Part shown: positions 21,224 through 29,246 of the stretch, piece by piece
Layout of the letters: every line of letters begins with the position of its first letter
Position numbering within the stretch: the first letter of the stretch is position 1
Assembly (NCBI RefSeq): GCF_027923905.1
Contig: NZ_AP026966.1
Span: forward strand, 4,403,001 to 4,467,000
Length of the DNA: 64,000 nucleotides
Direction of reading: 5' to 3'
Source: Massilia varians
GTDB taxonomy: Bacteria; Pseudomonadota; Gammaproteobacteria; Burkholderiales; Burkholderiaceae_D
The notes under the pieces: generated by a model
What the model saw: only the letters and a program-made list of their open reading frames with translations
The model's database searches: none
What the model was told of the DNA's origin: nothing
Program-made: the position numbers and the translations under genes

Positions 21224-23584
21224 ATGCGTGCGGGACATCAAGCGTCGGAGGCGGCGCCCGCGATGAGCGAGCGCGAGCTGCACTTCGCGATCAAGGCCGG
21301 GCGTCTCGGCACCTGGAGCCTGGATATCGCGACCGGCGAACTGCGCACGTCGGAAGTCTGCCGTCTCAATTTCGGCCGCGACCCGGCCGCCCCGTTCAGC
21401 TATGCGGAACTGCGCGCCGCCATTCACCCCGACGACAAGGTGCGGATGACCGGTGCCGTCGAGCACAGCATCGCTTCCGGAGCGGATTACGACATCGAAT
21501 ACCGGATCGTGACGCCGGGCGGCGAGGTGCGCTGGATTGCCATTCGTGGACAACCCGACTACGACAGCGACGGCAGGCCAGTCAGGATGTCGGGTGTGTC
21601 GATCGACGTCACCGACAGGCGGCTAGCCGAGGAAAGACTGAGCGAAAGCGAGGCGCGCTATCGCACCCTGTTCGATTCCATCGACGAGGGTTTCTGCGTG
21701 GTCCAGTTCATCGATGGGCCGCAAGGCCCGATGTCCGACTACGTGCACGTGGAAGCGAACGCCGCCTACATGCGCCATGCCGGCATTCCCGACATCGTCG
21801 GCAAGACGGCCAGAAGCCTGCTCAGCCGGAGCGAGGCGGACGCCTGGGTGGCGATCGTCCGGGGCGTGCTGGAGACCGGGCAGCCCGTGCGCTTTGAGCG
21901 CGTGCTCGAAACCACCGACCGCTACCTCGAGGTGGCGTGCTCGCGCATCGAGCCGGCAAGCAAGCGCCAGATAGCGGTCATCTTCCAGGACGTGAGCGCG
22001 CGCAGGCTGGCCGAACGCAGGCTCCACGAGCTGAACGAAAGCCTGGCAAGCCAGGTCGCCGAGCGCACGGCCGAGCGCGACCAGCTCTGGAAGCTGTCCC
22101 AGGACATGCTGGCCCGTGCCAACTTCGAAGGGACCATGTCGGCCGTCAGCCCGGCCTGGACGCAAGTGCTGGGCTGGAGCGAAGCCGAACTGCTGGCGCG
22201 CCCCTATGCCAGCTTCATGCATCCGGAGGATATGCCGCCCACGCTGGAGGCGATCGGGCGGATGGCCGAGACGCACCAGCCGACCCGTTTCGAGAACCGC
22301 ATCGCCACCCGCGAAGGCGGCTGGAAGCACATCGAGTGGACCGTCACGCCGGAGCTCGACGGCGAGAATTTCGTCGCCATCGGGCGTGACCTGAGCCTGA
22401 ACAAGGCGCGCGAGGCCGAACTCGAACAGGCCCGCCAATCCTTGCGCCAGTCGCAAAAAATGGAGGTAGGCCAGCTCACCGGCGGCCTGGCGCACGACTT
22501 CAACAACCTGCTTGCCTCGATCAGCGGCGGCCTGCAGGTCCTCAAGCTCAAGCTGCATCGCGGCCAGGTCGCGGGGCTGGAGCGCTACATCGAGATCGGC
22601 GAATCCTCGGTACGCCGCGCCGCCGCGCTCACGCAGCGGCTGCTGGCGTTCTCGCGCCGGCAGACGCTCGATCCCAAGCCGGTCGACGTCAACCGCCTGA
22701 TCGCCGGGATGGAGGAACTGGTGCGCCACTCGGTCGGCCCGATGATCGAACTGGAGGTGCTCAATGCGCACGATCTCTGGCTGACCAGGGTCGATCCATC
22801 CCAGCTCGAGAATGCCCTGCTCAACCTGTGCATCAATGCGCGCGACGCGATGATGCCCGACGGCGGGAAGCTGACCCTGGTGACGGCCAACCACCCGGTC
22901 GACGAACGCGACGCGCCACGGGACATGCCGCCCGGAGAGTACATTTCCCTGTGCGTGGCCGATACCGGCGCCGGCATGCCTCCCGAGGTGGTCGCGCGCA
23001 TCTTCGACCCCTTCTACACTACCAAGCCATTGGGCGAAGGAACGGGCCTGGGCCTGTCGATGGTCTACGGTTTCGTGCGCCAGTCCGGCGGCCAGGTGCG
23101 GGTCTGCTCGGAGCCGGGGCGCGGAACGCGCATGTGCCTGTACATGCCGCGCCATGCCGGCGCCGCGCCGGCGGAGGCGGCGCCCGGCGTCCTGCCGGCC
23201 AGCGCGGGACAGGGCGAGACGATCGTGCTCATCGAAGACGAGCCTGCGCTGCGCGAGATCGTCGAAGAGGTGCTGCGCGAGGCCGGCTATCGCGTGCTCA
23301 CCGCGCACGACGGCCCGACCGGCCTGCAGATACTGAACTCCGACACGCGGGTCGACTTGCTGGTCACGGACGTGGGCCTGCCCGGCGGCTTGAACGGCCG
23401 CCAGGTGGCCGATGCCGCGAGGCTGCAGCGCCCCGGCCTGAAGGTGCTGTTCGTGACCGGCTACGCGGATACGGCGGCGGTCGGCAACGGCAGGCTCGCG
23501 CCGGGCATGGAAGTGATCACGAAACCGTTCGAGATCGGCGCCCTGGCCTACAAGATCCGCGCCTTGATCCTGGAGAAGCACTGA
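21224..23584 (+). CDS. PAS-rich hybrid histidine kinase with C-terminal receiver
   Basis: About 786 residues from ATG 21224, chosen for AGAGGG 5 bp upstream; ATGs at 21188 and 21209 are alternatives. Three PAS domains occupy roughly residues 15-130, 140-265 and 295-405, with a coiled coil between the second and third. HisKA has the phosphoacceptor GGLAHDFNNLLAS. HATPase_c shows NLCINARDAM, DTGAGMPPE and GEGTGLGLS. The receiver (~665-785) carries LLVTDVGLPGG. The segment before the H-box reads QKMEVGQL, one residue shorter than the usual QKMEAVGQL. Probably cytoplasmic; no transmembrane helix is seen. The signal is unknown. Confidence 0.92.
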   Translation: MRAGHQASEAAPAMSERELHFAIKAGRLGTWSLDIATGELRTSEVCRLNFGRDPAAPFSYAELRAAIHPDDKVRMTGAVEHSIASGADYDIEYRIVTPGGEVRWIAIRGQPDYDSDGRPVRMSGVSIDVTDRRLAEERLSESEARYRTLFDSIDEGFCVVQFIDGPQGPMSDYVHVEANAAYMRHAGIPDIVGKTARSLLSRSEADAWVAIVRGVLETGQPVRFERVLETTDRYLEVACSRIEPASKRQIAVIFQDVSARRLAERRLHELNESLASQVAERTAERDQLWKLSQDMLARANFEGTMSAVSPAWTQVLGWSEAELLARPYASFMHPEDMPPTLEAIGRMAETHQPTRFENRIATREGGWKHIEWTVTPELDGENFVAIGRDLSLNKAREAELEQARQSLRQSQKMEVGQLTGGLAHDFNNLLASISGGLQVLKLKLHRGQVAGLERYIEIGESSVRRAAALTQRLLAFSRRQTLDPKPVDVNRLIAGMEELVRHSVGPMIELEVLNAHDLWLTRVDPSQLENALLNLCINARDAMMPDGGKLTLVTANHPVDERDAPRDMPPGEYISLCVADTGAGMPPEVVARIFDPFYTTKPLGEGTGLGLSMVYGFVRQSGGQVRVCSEPGRGTRMCLYMPRHAGAAPAEAAPGVLPASAGQGETIVLIEDEPALREIVEEVLREAGYRVLTAHDGPTGLQILNSDTRVDLLVTDVGLPGGLNGRQVADAARLQRPGLKVLFVTGYADTAAVGNGRLAPGMEVITKPFEIGALAYKIRALILEKH

Positions 23585-23600
23585 ATCATTCAATGCTTCC

Positions 23601-24989
23601 CTAGCGCCCTGAGGCGTCCTGGAAGCAGACCGTGGCCGACAGGCCGCCGAGGCGCTCCGACTGGCCCAGCGCCAGGGTGGCGCCGTGGCGTTCGGCGATC
23701 GCCTTGATGATCGCCAGTCCCAGCCCGCTGCCGGCCGCTTCGCTGCCGGCCACCCGGTAGAAGCGGTCGAATACGCGCTCGCGCTCCTCCGGCGGAATGC
23801 CGGGGCCGCTGTCCTCGACCGTGACGGTGACCGTGCAGCCGTCCTTGGCCCCGTCCTTGCCGACTTCGCTGCGCACCGAGATGTCGGCGGTGCCGCCGGC
23901 CGGGGTGTACTTGATGGCGTTGTCCACCAGGTTGCGCAGCAGGATGTGCAGGGCGTCCGGCTGCCCTTCCACCGTGGCCGGGTCGGCGTGGTGCACGCCC
24001 ACGTCCACGCCCTTGGCGGCAGCCACGCCGGCCAGCTCGGCCACGGTGCGGCGCGCCAGGTCGGCCAGGTCCACGGGCCGCGCGACGGCGCCGGCGGCGG
24101 CGGTGGCTTCCTGGCGCGCCAGCACCAGGAGTTGCTCGACCAGGCGGGTGGCGCGGTCGATGCCGGCGGTCAGGCGCGACACCGCGAGCTTGCGCGCTTC
24201 GAGCGTGTCGGCGCGGTCCAGGCTCTGGGCCTGCAGGCGCAGCGCCGCCAGCGGCGTGCGCAGCTCGTGCGCGGCATCGGCCACGAACGACTGCTGGGCG
24301 TCGAAGGCGGTCTGCACGCGCCCGAACAGCAGGTTCAGTTCCTGCACCAGCGGCCGCACCTCGTCCGGCAGGCCGGCTTCCGACACCGGCGACAGGTCGT
24401 CGGCCTGGCGCGAGGCCACCTGGGAACGCACCCGCGCCACCGGCTCGAGCGAGCCGCTCACCACCCACCACACCACCAGCATCAGGATCGGCATCATGAC
24501 GGCGATCGGCCCCAGGGTGCGCAGCGCCAGGTTGCCGGCCATGTTGCGGCGCACCGCCAGGTCCTGGGCCACCTGCACAGTCTGGTTCTCGCTCTGGATC
24601 GAGAACACGCGGTAGACGGTGCCGTTGGCCTTGACGTTGGAAAAGCCCAGCACCGCGCGCTGCGGCAGGCGGGCGCGCGAGACGCTGTGGAAGACCTGCA
24701 CCCCGTCGGGCGACCACATCTGCACCACCATGTCGTCGTTGCCGGCGCCCGGGTTGGCCTCGTTCTTGGCCTGCAGCCGCTGCTGCGCCTCGCTGTTCGA
24801 CAAAGGCGTGCTCGAACGCAGCGACAGCGCCATCTGCTGCATGTGGTAGTCGAAGATCTGGTCGGCGTCGTGCAGCGAGGTGCGGTAGGCGATCGAGGCT
24901 TGCGCCAGGGCCGCGATGGTGATCGCCGCCAGCAGGTACCACAACAGGCGCCCACGCAGCGAATGCGTGACCTTGGCCCCGAATTTCAT
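23601..24989 (-). CDS. Membrane sensor histidine kinase (QseC/PmrB type)
   Basis: 462 residues from ATG 24989. An N-terminal transmembrane helix ([16 protein letters not shown]), a periplasmic sensor domain of ~130 residues and a second helix ([16 protein letters not shown]) are followed by a HAMP-like linker. HisKA has [14 protein letters not shown] and HATPase_c has [21 protein letters not shown] and GSGLGLAI. The start codon overlaps the stop of the preceding response-regulator gene by 4 bp (ATGA), so the two form a translationally coupled two-component pair. The stimulus is unknown; the domain layout resembles QseC and PmrB. Confidence 0.93.
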   Translation of the reverse strand: MKFGAKVTHSLRGRLLWYLLAAITIAALAQASIAYRTSLHDADQIFDYHMQQMALSLRSSTPLSNSEAQQRLQAKNEANPGAGNDDMVVQMWSPDGVQVFHSVSRARLPQRAVLGFSNVKANGTVYRVFSIQSENQTVQVAQDLAVRRNMAGNLALRTLGPIAVMMPILMLVVWWVVSGSLEPVARVRSQVASRQADDLSPVSEAGLPDEVRPLVQELNLLFGRVQTAFDAQQSFVADAAHELRTPLAALRLQAQSLDRADTLEARKLAVSRLTAGIDRATRLVEQLLVLARQEATAAAGAVARPVDLADLARRTVAELAGVAAAKGVDVGVHHADPATVEGQPDALHILLRNLVDNAIKYTPAGGTADISVRSEVGKDGAKDGCTVTVTVEDSGPGIPPEERERVFDRFYRVAGSEAAGSGLGLAIIKAIAERHGATLALGQSERLGGLSATVCFQDASGR

Positions 24990-25648
24990 GCCTTCGGCAC
25001 CATGTAGCCGACGCCGCGCACGTTCTGGATCAGGTCGCTGCCCAGCTTCTTGCGCAGGCCGTGGATGTAGACTTCCACCGCGTTGCTGGAGACTTCGTCG
25101 CGCCAGCTGTACAGCTTTTCTTCGAGCTGGGCGCGCGACAGCACGGCGCCGGGGCGCGCCACCAGGGCTTCCAGCACCGCCCATTCGCGCGCCGACAGGG
25201 CCACCTGGGTGCCGTCGACCAGCACTTCGCGGGTGGCCGGATTGACGGTGATGTTCTTGTACTCGAAGATCGGTTCGGCGCGTCCGGCGGCGCGGCGCAG
25301 CAGCGCGCGGATGCGCGCCAGCAGTTCGTCGAGGTCGTAGGGCTTGAGGACGTAGTCGTCGGCGCCGGCGTCCAGGCCGGCGATGCGCTGGGCCACCGAG
25401 TCGCGCGCGGTAGCGACCAGCACCGGGGTGCGGTCCTTGCGGGTACGCATCGAGCGCAGCACGTCCAGCCCGTCCTTGCGCGGCAGGCCAAGGTCGAGCA
25501 GGACCAGGTCGTAGTTCTGGTTCTGCATCAGGGCCGTGTCGGCCATTTCGCCGTCCTTGACCCAGTCGACGGCGTAGTGCTCGGCCCGCAACAGGTCGAG
25601 CACCACTTCGCCGATCATCGTATCGTCTTCTACCAGCAGTAAGCGCAT
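24986..25648 (-). CDS. OmpR-family response regulator
   Basis: 220 residues: receiver domain with acidic pair EDD at residues 7-9, phospho-aspartate in [12 protein letters not shown] and the lysine in [11 protein letters not shown], followed by a winged-helix DNA-binding domain ([33 protein letters not shown]). It is coupled to the sensor kinase gene downstream and lies 46 bp after a DegQ-like protease gene on the same strand, suggesting a protease-regulator-sensor operon. It probably responds to envelope stress, by analogy with similar operons. Confidence 0.94.
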   Translation of the reverse strand: MRLLLVEDDTMIGEVVLDLLRAEHYAVDWVKDGEMADTALMQNQNYDLVLLDLGLPRKDGLDVLRSMRTRKDRTPVLVATARDSVAQRIAGLDAGADDYVLKPYDLDELLARIRALLRRAAGRAEPIFEYKNITVNPATREVLVDGTQVALSAREWAVLEALVARPGAVLSRAQLEEKLYSWRDEVSSNAVEVYIHGLRKKLGSDLIQNVRGVGYMVPKA

Positions 25649-25694
25649 GAGTGTTCCATTGTTGATACCAGCCGGTAGAGGACGCTACGCTTCC

Positions 25695-27218
25695 TTACCC
25701 GATCCGCACTGGAATGAAGATTCTTTCACTTCCGCGCTGAATCAGCAAGGCCACCGACTTGCTGGCCTTCGACACCACCTCGCGGACCTGGTCGAGCGAG
25801 TTGACGGTGCGGCCGTTGACCGAGACCAGCACGTCGCCCGGCTCGATGCCGGCGATCGCCGCCGCGCCTTGCGCATCCTCGATCAGCAGGCCCGAGGCGA
25901 TGCCGCTCTGGCGGCGCTCGATCGGCTCGAGCGGACGCAGGACCAGGCCCAGCTTGGCGCCCTTGTCGGGGCCACTGGATGCCAGTTCTTCCGGCAGGCC
26001 GCGCTTGCCCTTTTCGCTGGCGTCGCCCAGGGTGGCGTCGATGCGCACCAGCTTGCCGTCGCGCCAGACGTCGAGCGCCACGCGCTCGCCCGGCTTGGAC
26101 AGCGAGACGGTGCTGGACAGGTCGCCCGACGAGACGATGGCCTGGCCGTTGATGCTGCGGATCACGTCGCCCGACTTCAGGCCGGCGCGTTCGGCCGGGC
26201 CGCCGCGCTCGACGCTCGAGACCAGGGCGCCGCCCGGCGTATCGAGGCGGAAGGAGTCGGCGAATTCCTGGCCGACCTCCTGCACCGCCACGCCCAGCTT
26301 GGCGTGCTGCACCTTGCCGGTGGCCAGGATCTGGTCCTTGATCTTGACCGCGACGTCGATCGGGATCGAGAAGGACAGGCCCTGGTAGCCGCCGGTCTGG
26401 CTGTAGATCTGCGAGTTGATGCCCACCACCTCGCCGCGGGTGTTGAACAGCGGGCCGCCCGAGTTGCCCGGGTTGACCGCCACGTCGGTCTGGATGAAAG
26501 GCACCTGGCCGTCCGGGAGGTTGCGGCCGGTGGCGCTCACCACGCCGGCGGTGACGGTGCTTTCCAGGCCATACGGCGAGCCGATGGCCAGCACCCATTC
26601 GCCCGGGGCGAGGTTGCGCGATTTACCGATCGGCACCACCGGCAGGTTCTTGGCGTCGATCTTCAGCACGGCCACGTCGGTGCGCGGGTCGGAGCCCACG
26701 ACCTTGGCGCGGAATTCGCGGCGGTCCTGCAGCTTGACGGTGACTTCGTCGGCGCCTTGCACGACGTGGGCGTTGGTCAGGATGACGCCGTCCGGGCTTA
26801 CGATGAAGCCCGATCCGGCGCCGAAAACGGGCGCTCCACGGCCGCTGCCGCGCGGGTCCTGGAACTGTCGGAAGAATTCGTAGAACGGGTGGCGCGGGTC
26901 GAGCTGGGGCACGCCGCCGCGGTTCGCGGTCTTGGTGCTGCCCACGACCTGGATGTTCACCACCGCCTTGCCGTTCTGGGCGGCGATGCGGGTGAAATCG
27001 GGCAGGGTCACGCCGGCGGCAGGCAGGGGGGCCGCGGCCGGCGCAGGGGCAGCCACGGCCGCAGGTGCCGCCGCTGCTGCGGCGGCCGCGGTTTGGGCTG
27101 CCACGTTGTTATGGTTGACGGCAAGCGCACCGACCGCTCCGCCAATGACGCCCGCGGCACCCAGGGCCAGCGTGAGGCGTTTGGCAGTGATGGCAGTGAC
27201 GGCACCTTGGTTAGGCAT
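25695..27218 (-). CDS. Periplasmic serine protease of the DegP/DegQ (HtrA) family
   Basis: 507 residues with an N-terminal signal/anchor helix and an Ala-rich linker (~residues 35-65). The trypsin-like domain has the catalytic triad: His in ILTNAHVVQGAD, Asp in RTDVAVLKID and Ser in NPGNSGGPLFN. Two PDZ domains follow (ERAGLKSGDVIRSING; IAGIEPGDVLVSVNGR). It degrades or refolds misfolded envelope proteins. It is the first gene of a likely operon with a two-component system, which could control its expression. The length of ~500 residues matches DegP/MucD proteins. Confidence 0.95.
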   Translation of the reverse strand: MPNQGAVTAITAKRLTLALGAAGVIGGAVGALAVNHNNVAAQTAAAAAAAAPAAVAAPAPAAAPLPAAGVTLPDFTRIAAQNGKAVVNIQVVGSTKTANRGGVPQLDPRHPFYEFFRQFQDPRGSGRGAPVFGAGSGFIVSPDGVILTNAHVVQGADEVTVKLQDRREFRAKVVGSDPRTDVAVLKIDAKNLPVVPIGKSRNLAPGEWVLAIGSPYGLESTVTAGVVSATGRNLPDGQVPFIQTDVAVNPGNSGGPLFNTRGEVVGINSQIYSQTGGYQGLSFSIPIDVAVKIKDQILATGKVQHAKLGVAVQEVGQEFADSFRLDTPGGALVSSVERGGPAERAGLKSGDVIRSINGQAIVSSGDLSSTVSLSKPGERVALDVWRDGKLVRIDATLGDASEKGKRGLPEELASSGPDKGAKLGLVLRPLEPIERRQSGIASGLLIEDAQGAAAIAGIEPGDVLVSVNGRTVNSLDQVREVVSKASKSVALLIQRGSERIFIPVRIG

Positions 27219-27363
27219 GGTTGTGCTCCTGATGAAAAATGGTTGACCGATGATGTTGTCTTATCGATGGGCTTATCTTCCCAAAGATGGCTTAGACCAT
27301 GCTTAAGCAAGCAATTTTTGGCCTTAGGCCGCTCTTAAACCGAAGCCGGGCCTCATCGTCAAA

Positions 27364-27387
27364 AAGGGCGCCCCGCGGGACGCCCTT
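27364..27387 (-). terminator. Terminator after hsp20
   Basis: Stem AAGGGCG/CGCCCTT around a 10-base loop; read on the minus strand it is followed by TTTTTGACG. It lies 22 bp beyond the hsp20 stop. Confidence 0.8.
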
Positions 27388-27409
27388 CTTTCAAACGACT
27401 ACCTTGTAC

Positions 27410-27868
27410 TCAGGCGGCGCTGCGCTGTTCCAGCTGCTGCACGTTGCCGGTATTGCCGTTGGCGTCGCCGATGGCGATCTTGCGCGGCTTGAACGCTTCC
27501 GGCACTTCGCGCACCAGTTCGATGGTGAGCATGCCGTTGTCGAAGGACGCGCTGGTGACCTTCACGTGGTTCGCCAGCTGGAAGCGCTGCTCGAAATCGC
27601 GGGCGGCGATGCCGCGGTGCAGGAAGGTGCGCTGGGTCTCGTCCTTCTGCTTGCGGCCGGTGACGTGCAGGGTGTCGCGCTCGGTGACGATTTCCACTTC
27701 GTCGCGGGTGAAGCCGGCCAGGGCCATCACGATGCGGTAGTTGTCTTCGCTCACCAGTTCGATGTTGTACGGCGGGTAGCTCGGCTCGGCGCGCTGCTCG
27801 AGCAGGCTGGCCAGGCGATCGAAACCGATGGCGGAACGGTACAGGGGAGTCAGGTCGAAAGTACGCAT
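27410..27868 (-). CDS. Small heat-shock protein, Hsp20/alpha-crystallin family
   Basis: 152 residues from ATG 27868 (MRTFDLTPLYRSAIGFDRL is the family's standard N-terminus); the 19 upstream codons are not conserved. The alpha-crystallin domain spans about residues 35-130, including YNIELVSEDNYRIVMALAGF and the dimer/oligomer strand LTIELVREVPEA. It is an ATP-independent holdase that keeps unfolding proteins soluble; IbpA-like. AGGA precedes the start. A promoter with TTGAAA and TAGATT lies about 70 bp upstream. Confidence 0.95.
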   Translation of the reverse strand: MRTFDLTPLYRSAIGFDRLASLLEQRAEPSYPPYNIELVSEDNYRIVMALAGFTRDEVEIVTERDTLHVTGRKQKDETQRTFLHRGIAARDFEQRFQLANHVKVTSASFDNGMLTIELVREVPEAFKPRKIAIGDANGNTGNVQQLEQRSAA

Positions 27869-27936
27869 GGTAAATATCCTCGTAAAGTTTAAGCGATATA
27901 TGTTGCCGGACCTCATCGTGAGCATCCGGTGACTCC

Positions 27937-27966
27937 AATCTAGTGTCAGGTGCTCGCGGTTTCAAG
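27937..27966 (-). promoter_or_regulatory. Candidate hsp20 promoter
   Basis: On the minus strand CTTGAAA (27966-27960) is followed 17 bp later by TAGATT (27942-27937), a fair sigma-70 promoter. CTTGAAA is also the -35 consensus of the heat-shock factor sigma-32, but the expected CCCCAT-type -10 is poorly matched. The distance to the start leaves a ~65-base leader. Confidence 0.45.
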
Positions 27967-28126
27967 ACATACGAAATACGGATTTTAAGCCATTTTTGCA
28001 AATATTATTTGCATATGATTTTTCATGTGAAACCTTATCTCGTATACAAGACCAAGCCGCCGCGCGTGTCGGCAAGGCTGCCGGATTTGCGTTAAGGTAA
28101 GCGCCTTTGGCCACCAGCAGCTGCAC

Positions 28127-29236
28127 ATGTTTTCCATCGTTCTCAATGTCGTCGGTACCCTCCTCCACCTGTACCTCGCCGTCCGCCTGTACTCGCTCGA
28201 TGCGGTCCGTTCGCGCGTGTCGCGGCGCGTCTGGTGGACCGGCGCCTTCCTGGTCTGGCTGCTGTATTTTGCCGGCGTGCGCATCGGCGACCAGGCCCTC
28301 GACTGGCGCTGGTGGCCGGGCCAGTTCGCGCTGACCTGGCTGGGTATCACCTTCGTCATGTCGCTGTGCCTGCTGGCGACGGATATCCTGGGCGGCTTCG
28401 GCCTGTGGTGGCGGGCGCATACGCAGAAGCTGCGCGTGCTGGGCGCCGCCGCCGGCGTGCTGCTGGCAAGCTTCGCCATCTTCCAGGGCATGCGCGCGCC
28501 TGTCATCGTCGACCAGGAAGTCGTGATGAAGGACTTGCCGAAGGCGCTGGACGGCACCGTCATCGTGGCCGTCAGCGACATCCACCTCGGTGCCCAGCGC
28601 CGCTCGGCATGGCTGGCGGCGCGCGTCGCGCAGATCAACGCATTGAAGCCGGCCGCGGTCCTGCTGCTGGGCGACCAGGTCGAGGACGATCCGATCGGCG
28701 AGCCGCAGCTGGCCCCTACCCTGCGCGCCTTGAGCGCGCCGTGGGGCGTGTGGGCGGTGACGGGCAACCACGAGTTCTACGGCGATCTTGACACCACCGT
28801 GCGCGAGTTCGAGGAAGGCGGCGTGCGCTGGCTGCGCGACCGCCAGGTGGAGCTGGCGCCGGGCCTGGTGTTGGCCGGGATCGAGGACATCGGCCGCGCC
28901 ATGCGCAAAGAAGGAAACGTCACCGCAGGCCTGGCGCGCACCATTGCGGCGCCGACCGGCGCCGCCACCATCCTGATGTCGCACATCCCGGCCGCCGCGA
29001 TCATCGAGGAAGCCAGCGCGCGCGGCGTCGGCCTGATGCTGTCCGGGCACACCCACGGCGGCCAGATCTGGCCCTTCAGCTATGCGGTAAGGAAACGCTT
29101 CGCGAAATACATCGGCGCCTACGACGTCGATGGCATGATGCTGTACGTGACCCGCGGCGCCGGCAGCTGGGGCCCGCGCATGCGCCTGTGGCAGCCGGGC
29201 GAGATCATCAAGCTGACGCTGCGCGCGCCGTCCTGA
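28127..29236 (+). CDS. Membrane-anchored metallophosphoesterase
   Basis: 369 residues. The N-terminal ~130 residues hold four hydrophobic helices (TLLHLYLAVRLY, TGAFLVWLLYFAGV, FALTWLGITFVMSL, LGAAAGVLLASFAIF). The catalytic domain has the calcineurin-like metal-binding motifs in order: VSDIHLG (DxH), LLGDQVED (GDxxD-like), TGNHEFYG (GNHE), SHIPAAA and SGHTHGGQIWP (GHTH). This YaeI/YkuE-like architecture is found in membrane phosphoesterases, some of which hydrolyse UDP-diacylglucosamine or nucleotides; the substrate is not determined. The next gene starts 10 bp downstream. Confidence 0.92.
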   Translation: MFSIVLNVVGTLLHLYLAVRLYSLDAVRSRVSRRVWWTGAFLVWLLYFAGVRIGDQALDWRWWPGQFALTWLGITFVMSLCLLATDILGGFGLWWRAHTQKLRVLGAAAGVLLASFAIFQGMRAPVIVDQEVVMKDLPKALDGTVIVAVSDIHLGAQRRSAWLAARVAQINALKPAAVLLLGDQVEDDPIGEPQLAPTLRALSAPWGVWAVTGNHEFYGDLDTTVREFEEGGVRWLRDRQVELAPGLVLAGIEDIGRAMRKEGNVTAGLARTIAAPTGAATILMSHIPAAAIIEEASARGVGLMLSGHTHGGQIWPFSYAVRKRFAKYIGAYDVDGMMLYVTRGAGSWGPRMRLWQPGEIIKLTLRAPS

Positions 29237-29246
29237 AGGAGCATCC

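Noticed and set aside
27869..27960. ROSE-type RNA thermometer in the hsp20 leader
   Set aside because: The leader is only ~65-90 bases and I could not find a convincing helix pairing the ribosome site with a U-rich ROSE motif.
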